A stretch of 64,000 bases of DNA, from positions 1 to 64,000 of the forward strand of contig NZ_FNGY01000010.1 in assembly GCF_900103665.1 (NCBI RefSeq), written 5' to 3'. This document shows, in pieces, positions 17,790-26,657 of this stretch (position 1 is the first letter of the stretch; every line of letters begins with the position of its first letter). The position numbers were made by a program, and so were the translations under genes. Below the pieces are notes generated by a model. The model worked only from the letters and a program-made list of their open reading frames with translations, was not told the DNA's origin and made no database searches. This DNA is from Pedobacter steynii (GTDB lineage Bacteria > Bacteroidota > Bacteroidia > Sphingobacteriales > Sphingobacteriaceae).

Positions 17790-18128
17790 ACAGGAGGACA
17801 ACGATCTATTGTTGTCTTGAAAAAAGGACTTTTTTGTCCAAACGAATAGGACAACAGGTGTCAGATGGTGACATGGCATGACGGATTATCCGGTATAAGC
17901 GTGTCGGGGTGTATATTTTACACCACAATTATCGTGTTTTTATGTTAAGGAATTGTAACCTTGTAGAAAAAGTCTTATCACATTGGTCCTCAGTGTGTTT
18001 TGATTTTTTTAAAACAAATGTTCGTCTTGGTTTGTATGTTCTCCTGTTGGATAATATTCCCCTGATTAAAGGGCATATTTAGGTAATTAGTGACACTTTC
18101 CAAGTTTGGAACGGAGTTTGTGTAGCTA
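17790..18128. other. Intergenic region upstream of the OmpA-type gene
   Basis: About 340 bp with no convincing gene. Small inverted repeats are present, for example GACAAC/GTTGTC just after meaB (around 17799-17818), GGAC/GTCC near 17827-17840 and GGTGTA/TACACC around 17909-17925. The first pair, near the meaB stop, may help terminate transcription; the others have no obvious role. Confidence 0.4.
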
Positions 18129-18159
18129 TTGTGAGAATTTAAAAATTTGTTTAATTTTG
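18129..18159 (+). promoter_or_regulatory. Promoter of the OmpA-type protein gene
   Basis: TTG (18129-18131) and TAATTTTG (18152-18159) are separated by 20 bases, a good match to the Bacteroidota -33/-7 promoter. Predicted transcription start is about 18166, giving a leader of roughly 47 A/T-rich bases, typical of strongly expressed outer membrane protein genes in this phylum. Confidence 0.7.
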
Positions 18160-18212
18160 CTACACAAAAAAATTATACAATTAAAATTTGTTTAACCTTA
18201 AAAAAGAAAATT

Positions 18213-19541
18213 ATGAATTATTCTACTTTAAAAAAGGGTCTTGCAGTCTCTTTCGTAGCATTAATGGGAGCAACGACTCTTGCTAGTGCACAAGATGCTC
18301 CAGCGACTTCATCTTCAGCCAAGGTATTTGGTGGAAGATCTCAGTACAGATCATGGTCAATCGGTGTTAACGGTGGTGTTTTATCTCCATTTGTTGCAAT
18401 CGGTGGTACTAATGATTTCACTAACTTTGATGTAAACTTAGGTTACGGTCTTTCATTGAGAAAGCAACTAGGTCATGCATTTGGTTTAGAAGGTAACATT
18501 TTCCGTGGAAAAGTTTCTGGAACTAACAAAGATGCTCCAGGTGGTTCTGTTGGTGGACTAAAAGAATTTGAAACTGAAATGCAGTATGCAGTAGATTTAA
18601 GAGGTGTTGTTAACGTAGCAACTGTTGACTTCTTACGTCGCGAAAACTCTGTAAACTTCTTCGTGACTGCTGGTTACGGTTTAGTAGCTTACAACCCTAA
18701 AGTTGACGGAAAAGACAACAAAGGTAAATTTGGTGAAGACGGAGATAAAGACTTTATTAAAGAAGCTTATATTCCAGTTGGAGCAGGTGTTAAATTTAAA
18801 GTTTCTGACCGTGTGTCATTTAACTTAGGTTATACTATGCACTTCATTGACTCAGATAACTTTGATGGAACTTGGGCAAATGCAACTACTAAAGATAAAT
18901 TCTCTTACGGATATGCTGGTTTAGAATTCTCTCTAGGTTCTAAATCTAAACCAAACCTTGACTGGGTTAACCCACTTGCTTTAATGTATGATGAATTGAA
19001 AGATCCTTCATTACGTCAAGAAGTTGAAGCTTTGAAAACTCGTGTATCTAACGTTGAACAATCTGTTGAAGCTTTGAAAAAAGATTCTGATGGTGACGGT
19101 GTTGCTGATCAATTCGATAAATGTCCAGGTACTCCAGCAGGAACAGCAGTTGACGGTTCAGGATGTCCTCTACCTAAAGTAGAGACAGTTGTAGCCCCAA
19201 ACGCTAGCAATGTAACTGGTTTCGAAACTATCCAATTTGAATTCAACAGTTCAGTTTTAAAAACTGAGTCTTACCCTACTTTAGATAAATTATCTTCAGT
19301 ATTGCGTGAAAACGGTGGTAAAGTAACTGTAAACGGTTATGCTTCAAGCGAAGGTACTGCTGCATACAATGTGAAATTATCTAAAGACAGAGCTAACTCT
19401 GTTAAAACTTACTTAGTTAACTCTGGTGTTAACGCTAGTCAAGTTGTAACTAAAGGTCATGGTGAAGCTAATCCAATCGCTTCAAACGATACTGAAGAAG
19501 GTCGTATCCAAAACCGTCGCGTTGAATCTGCTAGAAACTAA
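18213..19541 (+). CDS. OmpA family outer membrane protein
   Basis: A 442-residue major outer membrane protein. Signal peptide (about 1-27, ending TLASA), an N-terminal beta-barrel (about 40-270), a helical linker (about 280-310), a thrombospondin type 3-like calcium motif DSDGDGVADQFDKCPG (about 313-328), and an OmpA peptidoglycan-binding domain (about 345-442) with GYASSEGTAAYN and the terminal NRRVE. The ATG at 18213 is preferred to an upstream TTG because the signal peptide begins there. Codon choice is strongly biased (GGT, GTT, TTA, TCT), unlike its neighbours, which suggests very high expression. Single-gene unit with its own promoter and terminator. Confidence 0.93.
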   Translation: MNYSTLKKGLAVSFVALMGATTLASAQDAPATSSSAKVFGGRSQYRSWSIGVNGGVLSPFVAIGGTNDFTNFDVNLGYGLSLRKQLGHAFGLEGNIFRGKVSGTNKDAPGGSVGGLKEFETEMQYAVDLRGVVNVATVDFLRRENSVNFFVTAGYGLVAYNPKVDGKDNKGKFGEDGDKDFIKEAYIPVGAGVKFKVSDRVSFNLGYTMHFIDSDNFDGTWANATTKDKFSYGYAGLEFSLGSKSKPNLDWVNPLALMYDELKDPSLRQEVEALKTRVSNVEQSVEALKKDSDGDGVADQFDKCPGTPAGTAVDGSGCPLPKVETVVAPNASNVTGFETIQFEFNSSVLKTESYPTLDKLSSVLRENGGKVTVNGYASSEGTAAYNVKLSKDRANSVKTYLVNSGVNASQVVTKGHGEANPIASNDTEEGRIQNRRVESARN

Positions 19542-19560
19542 TTATTTCTAAGTAAATATT

Positions 19561-19596
19561 AAAAAAGAGGGCTTCAATTTTGAAGCCCTCTTTTTT
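19561..19596 (+). terminator. Terminator of the OmpA-type gene
   Basis: AAAAAAGAGGGCTTCA (19561-19576) pairs with TGAAGCCCTCTTTTTT (19581-19596) around a four-base loop, followed by more T. A 16-bp strong intrinsic terminator; its loop and right arm overlap the -33 region of the next promoter. Confidence 0.92.
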
Positions 19597-19611
19597 TTAT
19601 TCCTACATTTG
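19578..19611 (+). promoter_or_regulatory. Promoter overlapping the preceding terminator
   Basis: TTTTG (19578-19582), in the loop and first bases of the terminator's right arm, lies 21 bases before TACATTTG (19604-19611), an exact TAnnTTTG. The predicted start of transcription (about 19617) is within a few bases of the ATG at 19619, so the message would be nearly leaderless. Confidence 0.5.
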
Positions 19612-19618
19612 TAATGGT

Positions 19619-19759
19619 ATGTATCTATTCAGAAAAAAAGACCCTAACAGGCCCATTAATATTAATTTGAAAATCATGCATGTGATTAATGCCATTGCGA
19701 TTACTGTCTTTGTGGCCGGCATCCTCTGGAAATTAATAGACTTGATTTTTCTGAAGTAA
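19619..19759 (+). CDS. Small single-membrane-segment protein, 46 residues
   Basis: The frame MYLFRKKDPNRPININLKIM... runs 46 codons to TAA at 19757-19759. A basic cytoplasmic N-terminus (RKKDPNRP) is followed by one hydrophobic segment (about residues 20-45, INAIAITVFVAGILWKLIDLIF). The KKDPNRP start with one membrane helix resembles short uncharacterised Bacteroidota proteins, possibly DUF6728, though I am not certain of that name. It has its own promoter-like site and lies 60 bp before ridA. Function unknown. Confidence 0.65.
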   Translation: MYLFRKKDPNRPININLKIMHVINAIAITVFVAGILWKLIDLIFLK

Positions 19760-19819
19760 ACAAAGCCGGAAGCTACCTGAACCCCTGAATTTTAAGCACG
19801 AAATAAAACGATATAAAAG

Positions 19820-20206
19820 ATGAAGCAGATATTTAACACCAATAATGCCCCGGCACCAATTGGTCCTTACAGCCAGGCTGTAAAAGCGAATGGTTTCTTG
19901 TTCTTGTCAGGCCAGGTTGCTATAAACCCGCAAACGGGAGAACTTACTCAGTCATCTATCTCTGAAGAAACCCATCAGGTGATGAGAAATATTAAGGCGG
20001 TATTGTTAGAAGCTTCATACAGTTTTAATGATGTCGTAAAGACCACGATATTTCTAACGGATATGGCTTTGTTTTCAGAAGTAAATGAAGTGTATGGCAC
20101 TTATTTTGAAAGTAGCAGTAACTTTCCAGCACGCGAAACGGTTGCCGTTAAAGGCTTGCCTAAAGGCGTAAATGTAGAGATCTCTATGATTGCTTGTAAA
20201 GGCTAA
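19820..20206 (+). CDS. ridA: RidA family protein (reactive enamine/imine deaminase)
   Basis: A 128-residue YjgF/YER057c/UK114-type protein. RidA hydrolyses reactive 2-aminoacrylate-type enamines/imines produced by PLP enzymes. The start (NAPAPIGPYSQAVKANGFLFLSGQ), the SSNFPARETVAVKGLPKGVNVEI signature near the C-terminus, and the catalytic Arg in PARE (about 105) are present. Length is exactly typical. rarD starts three bases after its stop and recG follows closely, so the three genes are probably co-transcribed. Confidence 0.95.
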   Translation: MKQIFNTNNAPAPIGPYSQAVKANGFLFLSGQVAINPQTGELTQSSISEETHQVMRNIKAVLLEASYSFNDVVKTTIFLTDMALFSEVNEVYGTYFESSSNFPARETVAVKGLPKGVNVEISMIACKG

Positions 20207-20209
20207 GTT

Positions 20210-21121
20210 TTGGGGAAATCAAATTTGAGGTACTTCTTTGCAGGGGTTTTATCTTTTGCTATATGGGGGTTTTTCTCTATTCCACTTAGAAATCTTAAAG
20301 CCTTTCCTTCTCAGGAAATTCTTTATTACAGAATCTTTACGTCCATGGTTTTTCTCTGGATTGCGATTCTGATCTTCAGAAAAAAGCAAATTAGAAAAGA
20401 CCTTGATTATCTTGGGGGATTGGACAGAAAAGGGAAACGTACGATCGGTTTACAGATTGTTGCCTCTACTGTCTTATTAACCTCAAACTGGTATACTTAT
20501 ATTTATGCCGTAAACAATGTAAGCCTTCAATCGGCAGCTTTTGCTTATATGGTTTGTCCGTTGATTACTGCTTTTGGTGGGTTTATCCTGCTTAAAGAAC
20601 ATTTGTCGCGGTTAAAGCTCATCTCTCTTGCCATCGCCCTGCTGAGTATTATCCTGTTGGCAACAGGTTCTTTGGTGGAAGTAATGTGGTCTGTAGTCAT
20701 CGCCTCTCTGTATGCCTTCTACCTGATTATCCAACGCAAAATGCAACACCTTGATAAACTGAATGTATTGTCGGTGCAAATTGGTCTTGCTGTATTGCTA
20801 ATGCTGCCTTTTTATGTTTTTCAGCATGCGGCGATCCCGATGGACTCCTGGTTTTGGGGGAATATTATTGTCGTAGCCGTATTTTTCACCATCATCCCAT
20901 TGTTTTTGAGTTTGTATGCCCTCATCGGTATTCCTTCCTCTACATTAGGGATCATCATTTATATCAACCCCATAATTGCTTTTACTGTGGCAATTCTGCA
21001 CTTCAATGAACACGTGGATACAAATAAGCTACTTGCTTATCTTTTGCTGCTGATCTCTGTCGTTGTATTTAATTGGAGCATACTAAAAGATATACTTACA
21101 TTTAAGAAAAAAAATATTTAA
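20210..21121 (+). CDS. rarD: EamA family transporter RarD
   Basis: A 303-residue DMT-superfamily permease with about ten membrane segments and the RarD-type start FFAGVLSFAIWGFFSIPLRNLKAFPSQEILYYRI. Substrates of the family are small metabolites; the chloramphenicol link of the name is not proven for most members. The start is TTG at 20210, because no ATG occurs before residue 46 and the N-terminal helix would be lost. It lies three bases after ridA and its stop is four bases before the recG start. Confidence 0.87.
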   Translation: MGKSNLRYFFAGVLSFAIWGFFSIPLRNLKAFPSQEILYYRIFTSMVFLWIAILIFRKKQIRKDLDYLGGLDRKGKRTIGLQIVASTVLLTSNWYTYIYAVNNVSLQSAAFAYMVCPLITAFGGFILLKEHLSRLKLISLAIALLSIILLATGSLVEVMWSVVIASLYAFYLIIQRKMQHLDKLNVLSVQIGLAVLLMLPFYVFQHAAIPMDSWFWGNIIVVAVFFTIIPLFLSLYALIGIPSSTLGIIIYINPIIAFTVAILHFNEHVDTNKLLAYLLLLISVVVFNWSILKDILTFKKKNI

Positions 21122-21125
21122 AGAC

Positions 21126-23231
21126 TTGTTTGCTGCTACTTTAGATACCACCATAGAATATCTTAAAGGTGTAGGGCCTAAGCGCGCTGAGCTTTTACAG
21201 AAAGAATTGCGCATTTTTACCTATGATGACCTGTTGAACTATTTTCCTTTCCGGTATATAGACAGGACAAGGTTCTATAAAATTAATGAGCTTGATACCG
21301 ATCTCCCCTATGTTCAGATTCTTGGACGGATCACAGGGAAGGAGCAGATCGGAGAAAAACATAAAAAGAGAATTGTTGCACGTCTTACGGATGAAACGGG
21401 ATCTATTGAACTGGTTTGGTTTCAAAGCTTAAAATGGGTGGATGAAAATGTTTCCCGTGGAAAGGTCTATATCGTCTTCGGCAAGCCTACGGCCTTCAAT
21501 GGTTCCTTCAGTATTTCTCATCCTGAACTGGAAAGCTACCCAAGACCAGCCACCATCACCGGGAATTTAAGGTTACAGCCCGTATATAATTCTACAGAAA
21601 AACTAAAGAAGTTCTTTCTCGATAGTAAGGGCATTCAGAAATTGCAAACTCTGGTGATCGAACAACTTCTACCGGAGGTAAGGGAAAGTATGCCGGCCTA
21701 TATTTTGGATAAATATCAAATGGTAACTAAAAAGGAAGCCCTTTTGAGTATCCATTTTCCCAGGGATGTAAAAGCATTAAAGGGGGCGGAAAGAAGATTG
21801 AAATTTGAAGAGTTGTTTTTTATTCAGCTTCAACTTCTACACAATAAGCAAATCAGGGAATGGAAGTTCAAAGGACATCAGTTTAATGCGGTTGGAGAAG
21901 CTGTAAATACTTTTTATAAGGAAATACTCCCCTTTGAACTCACCGGTGCGCAGAAGCGCGTAGTTAAAGAAATTAGAATGGATACCCAAAGAGGTATTCA
22001 AATGAACAGGCTAGTGCAGGGCGATGTAGGCAGTGGAAAAACTGTAGTTGCGCTGATGAGCATGTTGCTGGCAATTGATAATGGTTACCAGGCTTGCATG
22101 ATGGCACCGACAGAAATCCTGGCCCGACAGCATTATGAATCTATTACGTCGCTATTGGACGGACGTCTGGCTAAAGTCGCAATCCTGACAGGTAGTACGA
22201 CCAAAAAGCAAAGAACGAAGCTCCATGAGGAGCTGGAGGCCGGAGAGATTGATATCCTGGTCGGTACTCATGCACTGATTGAAGATAAGGTGGTGTTTAA
22301 AAATCTGGCTTTAGTAGTGATTGATGAGCAACATCGTTTTGGAGTAGAACAAAGGGCTAAACTTTGGCGTAAGAATGCAGTGCCTCCACATATTCTGGTG
22401 ATGACTGCTACTCCAATTCCGCGAACTTTGGCGATGACCTTATACGGCGATCTGGATGTATCTGTGATTGATGAATTGCCAGTCGGTAGAAAGCCCATTG
22501 AAACCCGACACCTCTACGAAGGGCAAAGGTTGAGAATGTTCGGATTCATGAAGAACGAGATTGCGAAAGGGCGACAGGTATATGTCGTTTATCCCTTAAT
22601 CAAGGAAAGCGAAAAACTGGATCTTTTACACCTGGAAGCAGGAGTAGAGCAAATGAGTTATCAGTTTCCAAGACCTGATTACCAAATTAGTATTGTGCAC
22701 GGAAAAATGAGTAACGCGGATAAACAGTTTGAAATGCAGCGCTTCATAGAGGGGAAGAGCCAAATCATGGTGGCCACTACTGTGATTGAAGTCGGAGTAA
22801 ACGTTCCTAATGCTTCTATCATGATCATTGAGAATGCGGAACGGTTTGGATTGTCCCAGTTGCACCAGTTAAGGGGGCGTGTAGGGCGGGGGGCAGAACA
22901 GTCTTATTGTATCCTAATGTCTGGAAATAAATTGAGTGCGGATGGTCGTCTGAGATTGGATACTATGGTAAAAACAAACAATGGGTTTGAGATTTCTGAA
23001 ATCGACCTGCAGTTGCGGGGGCCTGGGGATATTACTGGGACACAGCAAAGTGGGGTATTGGAATTAAAACTGGCAGATCTGGCTACAGATCAACTGATCT
23101 TGCAGGAAGCAAGAAATACAGTTATCAATATTCTTGAGGGAGATCCAAAGCTGGAACTCCCTGAAAATAGTTTGTTGAAAACATACCTCAACAAAAGAAG
23201 CATAGGCATTGCTTTCGATAAAATTTCTTAA
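21126..23231 (+). CDS. recG: ATP-dependent DNA helicase RecG
   Basis: A 701-residue RecG, which regresses stalled replication forks and branch-migrates Holliday junctions. An N-terminal wedge/OB domain (about 1-170, with LKGVGPKRAELL as helix-hairpin-helix-like start) precedes the helicase core: Walker A VQGDVGSGKTVVAL (about 298-311), Walker B-type DEQHRFG (about 399-405), motif III MTATPIPRTLAM and motif VI QLRGRVGRG (about 581-589). The start is TTG at 21126; the first residues MFAATLDTTIEYLKGVGPKR fit the family. Its stop region overlaps the end of the convergent serine hydrolase gene by four bases. Confidence 0.96.
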   Translation: MFAATLDTTIEYLKGVGPKRAELLQKELRIFTYDDLLNYFPFRYIDRTRFYKINELDTDLPYVQILGRITGKEQIGEKHKKRIVARLTDETGSIELVWFQSLKWVDENVSRGKVYIVFGKPTAFNGSFSISHPELESYPRPATITGNLRLQPVYNSTEKLKKFFLDSKGIQKLQTLVIEQLLPEVRESMPAYILDKYQMVTKKEALLSIHFPRDVKALKGAERRLKFEELFFIQLQLLHNKQIREWKFKGHQFNAVGEAVNTFYKEILPFELTGAQKRVVKEIRMDTQRGIQMNRLVQGDVGSGKTVVALMSMLLAIDNGYQACMMAPTEILARQHYESITSLLDGRLAKVAILTGSTTKKQRTKLHEELEAGEIDILVGTHALIEDKVVFKNLALVVIDEQHRFGVEQRAKLWRKNAVPPHILVMTATPIPRTLAMTLYGDLDVSVIDELPVGRKPIETRHLYEGQRLRMFGFMKNEIAKGRQVYVVYPLIKESEKLDLLHLEAGVEQMSYQFPRPDYQISIVHGKMSNADKQFEMQRFIEGKSQIMVATTVIEVGVNVPNASIMIIENAERFGLSQLHQLRGRVGRGAEQSYCILMSGNKLSADGRLRLDTMVKTNNGFEISEIDLQLRGPGDITGTQQSGVLELKLADLATDQLILQEARNTVINILEGDPKLELPENSLLKTYLNKRSIGIAFDKIS

Positions 23232-24445
23232 TCTTCGTCGCTTCCCGGAAGAGATCCTGAGCCGGAATATGCGCCTTTTCTGATAATTGGCATGCCAAGA
23301 TGTTTATATAAATCATCTAAATGCATCAGGCTCCCGTTGGTTAAATTGCCCAGGAAGATAACGACAATGTTCTTCTGAAAATCACGTACATAGATATGTC
23401 TGAAACCATGCCACCAACCGGTGTGGTACACCACTTTTCTGCCATTCTCACCATCAAACATGCGCCATCCGTAGCCATAATTAAAGTGTCCATTGATGGC
23501 TTTATTATGTCCTTTATACGCGGAATCTAAACTTTCTTTCTTCAAAAGACGGCCATTTTTCAACGCTTTGTCATATAAAACGAGATCATGCAATGTGCTG
23601 TAAATTCCTTTATCACCAACCGGGCCATCCAGGAAATTTTGTACGACTGAATACCTCCAGGTCCGGTCGTGGCCAACTACATCCACAGGGATTTTTGGAT
23701 AAACAGTTGTTGAATATACGTGCGTATGTTTCATTCCTGATGGCTTGAAGATATTCTCCATCATGTAATCTGCATAAGGTTTACCTGTCACTTTTTCAAT
23801 GATCGCAGCCAATACCATGTAATTGGAATTGTTGTAATGGAAGCGGGTATCAGGTTTTGCGTATCGGTTTGGTTTATATTCTGCAATGAGGTTCATCACA
23901 TCGTTATTGCTCATCGGTTTTTTCTTGTCCTTCCAGATGCCATCAGAAAAATAAACATAGTTCATCATCCCACTACGGTGGGTCAGGAGTAACTTAATGT
24001 TAATGCCCTCATAAGGGAAATTAGGATAGAACTTTTTTACATCATCTGTGAGATGTAGTTTTCCTTGTTCTATTAACTGCATAATTGCAGTACCTGTAAA
24101 AGTTTTGGTCACAGAGGCGAGTTCAAATTCTGAATTTATTTTCAAACTGTCGCGGTGTAGGTAATCTGCCCATCCTATGGCTCTTTCGTAAAGGATTTTA
24201 CCATCTTTTGCGACAAGCATGTTCCCATTGAAGCCATATTTCTTATGTAGGTTCTCTACAAAATCAGCAATGAACTTATCGCCTTTGGCAGGATTGTATG
24301 CCAGTAAAAGGCTGTCGGCTTTGTCGTCTTCCGCAGTCCGTTCCTTACTAGGTACGGTATGGGCTGCGTTTTTCTTTGAATTGGAGCAGGCAAAAAACAA
24401 AAAAGTGGCCACTGAAGCCACGGCTAAAATATTACGATAAGTCAT
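23228..24445 (-). CDS. Serine hydrolase lipoprotein (class C beta-lactamase fold)
   Basis: A 405-residue lipoprotein with lipobox FFAC (Cys about residue 20) and a beta-lactamase/transpeptidase-like domain. The catalytic SxxK is SVTK (about residue 112-115), the second motif is YNN (about 206-208, within FHYNNSNY), and the third region is HTGWWHGFRH (about 345-354). Such proteins are D-alanyl peptidases, esterases or of unknown substrate, and act in the periplasm. The C-terminal tail is Gly/Ser/Asp-rich. No antibiotic-resistance role can be claimed from sequence. Converges with recG. Confidence 0.85.
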   Translation of the reverse strand: MTYRNILAVASVATFLFFACSNSKKNAAHTVPSKERTAEDDKADSLLLAYNPAKGDKFIADFVENLHKKYGFNGNMLVAKDGKILYERAIGWADYLHRDSLKINSEFELASVTKTFTGTAIMQLIEQGKLHLTDDVKKFYPNFPYEGINIKLLLTHRSGMMNYVYFSDGIWKDKKKPMSNNDVMNLIAEYKPNRYAKPDTRFHYNNSNYMVLAAIIEKVTGKPYADYMMENIFKPSGMKHTHVYSTTVYPKIPVDVVGHDRTWRYSVVQNFLDGPVGDKGIYSTLHDLVLYDKALKNGRLLKKESLDSAYKGHNKAINGHFNYGYGWRMFDGENGRKVVYHTGWWHGFRHIYVRDFQKNIVVIFLGNLTNGSLMHLDDLYKHLGMPIIRKGAYSGSGSLPGSDED

Positions 24446-24696
24446 GAATAATAAAATACTTTTAAACGCCCGAAAAATAAGGAATATTAAGGCTTTAAAC
24501 GCAAAAGAGTTTTAAACATTGTTAATTAGGAGCTTTGTTTTCAGAATGTTTTGTTTTTTAGCTGACGTAATCCTGTAGATCCGTTTTTTGTGATGCATTT
24601 AGAAACTGAAATGAGGGCTTTAGGATAGATTTATTGCTTTTTTTGAACTGTATTAAACATCTGACAATAATGCCCCTTTTAAAAGTATAAAAAGCC

Positions 24697-24704
24697 TAAA
24701 TTTG
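24697..24704 (+). promoter_or_regulatory. -7 promoter element before fumC
   Basis: TAAATTTG matches TAnnTTTG and lies 22 bases before the fumC ATG. The -33 region is not obvious. The 280 bp between the serine hydrolase start (24445) and fumC are A/T-rich and otherwise featureless. Confidence 0.5.
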
Positions 24705-24725
24705 TGAAATAAAATATTTAACTCT

Positions 24726-26123
24726 ATGAATTTTAGAACCGAACACGATACCATGGGTGAAGTGCAGGTACCTGCCGATAAATATTGGGGGGCTCAGACT
24801 GAACGTTCACGTAATAATTTTAAAATAGGGCCTGAGGCATCTATGCCAAAGGAAATTATACATGCTTTTGGTTACCTTAAAAAAGCAGCGGCCTTAGCGA
24901 ATACAGAATTAGGTGTATTGACGGCAGAAAAAGCAGATTTAATTGCAAAAGCTTGTGATGAGGTGATCGCAGGTGCTTTAGATGAACAATTTCCTTTGGT
25001 GATCTGGCAAACGGGCTCAGGAACCCAAAGTAACATGAACGCAAATGAAGTGATTGCTTACCGTGCCCATGTTTTAAATGGTGGCGACCTTGCGGATGAA
25101 AAAAAGGTATTGCATCCTAATGATGATGTGAATAAATCTCAATCATCTAATGATACTTATCCTACTGCAATGCACATTGCAGCTTACAAACAAGCGGTAG
25201 AAATTACCATTCCAGGATTAGAGAAATTACGCAATACTTTAGAAAAGAAAGTTACAGAATTCAGCACCATTGTTAAGACAGGACGCACCCATTTTATGGA
25301 TGCAACCCCACTTACTTTAGGCCAGGAATTTTCCGGGTATGTTCAGCAAATTGACAATAGCATCAGAGCAATCAAAAATGCATTGGTTATGATCAGTGAA
25401 CTGGCTCTCGGTGGTACTGCCGTAGGTACAGGTTTAAATACCCCAAAAGGATACGATGTGCTGGTTGCTCAGAAAATTGCAGAATTAACAGGTCTTCCTT
25501 TTATAACTGCTCCAAATAAATTTGAGGCCCTTGCAGCTCATGATGCGATGGTAGAATTGTCTGCCGCGTATAAACGCACTGCAGTTTCTCTAATGAAAGT
25601 GGCCAATGATGTAAGAATGTTAAGCTCTGGACCTCGTTGTGGAATCGGTGAAATCATCATTCCTGACAATGAGCCAGGATCTTCTATTATGCCAGGTAAA
25701 GTTAATCCGACACAACCGGAAGCATTGACTATGGTATGTGCTCAGGTAATGGGTAATGACGTTACTGTTGGAATCGGTGGAAGCAATGGTCATTTTGAAC
25801 TGAATGTTTTCAAACCGGTAATCGCAGCAAATGTATTACAATCAGGTCGCCTGATTGGAGATGCCTGTGTCTCATTTAATGATAAATGTGCCGAAGGTAT
25901 CTTGCCCAACCTTCCTGAAATTAAGAAACATTTAGAAAACTCTCTGATGTTAGTGACGGCGTTGAATCCTCATGTAGGTTACGAGAACGCAGCAAAAATT
26001 GCAAAAAAAGCACATAAAGAAAACAAAACATTACGTGCAGCGGCTGTTGAGCTTGGTTTGCTGACTGGCGAACAGTTTGATGAATGGGTTCGTCCGGAAG
26101 ATATGGTCGGAAGTTTAAAATAA
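24726..26123 (+). CDS. fumC: Class II fumarate hydratase
   Basis: A 465-residue fumarase C that interconverts fumarate and malate in the TCA cycle. Starts FRTEHDTMGEVQVPADKYWGAQTERS; contains the SGTQSNMNANEV motif (about 98-109), SSNDTYPTAMH (about 138-148), GRTHFMDATPLTLGQEFSG and the superfamily signature GSSIMPGKVNP (about 318-328), which carries the catalytic serine loop. Full length. It seems to head a five-gene run with a lipoprotein, a S1/P1 nuclease, a low-molecular-weight phosphatase and a DUF1543 protein, with gaps of 5-20 bp. Confidence 0.96.
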   Translation: MNFRTEHDTMGEVQVPADKYWGAQTERSRNNFKIGPEASMPKEIIHAFGYLKKAAALANTELGVLTAEKADLIAKACDEVIAGALDEQFPLVIWQTGSGTQSNMNANEVIAYRAHVLNGGDLADEKKVLHPNDDVNKSQSSNDTYPTAMHIAAYKQAVEITIPGLEKLRNTLEKKVTEFSTIVKTGRTHFMDATPLTLGQEFSGYVQQIDNSIRAIKNALVMISELALGGTAVGTGLNTPKGYDVLVAQKIAELTGLPFITAPNKFEALAAHDAMVELSAAYKRTAVSLMKVANDVRMLSSGPRCGIGEIIIPDNEPGSSIMPGKVNPTQPEALTMVCAQVMGNDVTVGIGGSNGHFELNVFKPVIAANVLQSGRLIGDACVSFNDKCAEGILPNLPEIKKHLENSLMLVTALNPHVGYENAAKIAKKAHKENKTLRAAAVELGLLTGEQFDEWVRPEDMVGSLK

Positions 26124-26142
26124 TTTATAAAAATACCCCGAT

Positions 26143-26637
26143 ATGTGGAGATTGATAAGTTCCCTTTTACTCATTTCAGGCCTGTTCGCTTCGTGTAGCA
26201 GGTTGCCTAATGTACAAGGGAAGGGTGAGGCTTTTTTGCAGGGTGTTTGGAATCAGGATAGTATCCCCAATGCCGGGAAGTTGCTGAATTATACGCAGCA
26301 TAAATTTAAGTTTACCTGCGATTCATTCTATGTAGACTTAACCACGCATTCTAAAGTAAACTACTATCCTGATTCCTGTTTTAATAACGGCGTTTGGAAA
26401 GAGTATGCTAAAGGAGTTTATGAGGTTCGTAATGACAGCCTGATTCTGGAAGGTACTTATACCAAAGCCAACTATAAACAAAAGATTTCCGGTTGTTATC
26501 AGATTGGGAGGTATATCAAAAGCTTTTATATTAAGTCCTTTGAGCCCAATAAGCTATTCCTTCAAAGTGCGAGTGACCAAAGAGAATGCAACCTGGTTTT
26601 GAAAGAGAAAATTATTTGTAAACCCAAAGCGCTATAA
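26143..26637 (+). CDS. Hypothetical lipoprotein downstream of fumC
   Basis: A 164-residue lipoprotein; lipobox LFASC (Cys about residue 18) follows a short hydrophobic segment. The mature part is beta-rich and holds several cysteines (in FTCDSF, PDSCFN, SGCYQ, RECN, IICK) that could form disulfides in the periplasm. I do not recognise a domain. Small proteins beside fumC in related genomes may carry a misleading 'fumarate hydratase' label; nothing here resembles fumarase. Nineteen bases after fumC and twenty before the nuclease gene. Confidence 0.72.
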   Translation: MWRLISSLLLISGLFASCSRLPNVQGKGEAFLQGVWNQDSIPNAGKLLNYTQHKFKFTCDSFYVDLTTHSKVNYYPDSCFNNGVWKEYAKGVYEVRNDSLILEGTYTKANYKQKISGCYQIGRYIKSFYIKSFEPNKLFLQSASDQRECNLVLKEKIICKPKAL

Positions 26638-26657
26638 ACCTTTTAAAATACGTTCTT

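Noticed and set aside
17790..18128. Short open frames of 15-28 codons upstream of the OmpA-type gene
   Set aside because: They lack start context, conserved character or membrane or signal features, so they look like noise.
23228..24445. Serine hydrolase as an antibiotic-resistance beta-lactamase
   Set aside because: The fold is shared with peptidases and esterases, and nothing specific to resistance enzymes is visible.
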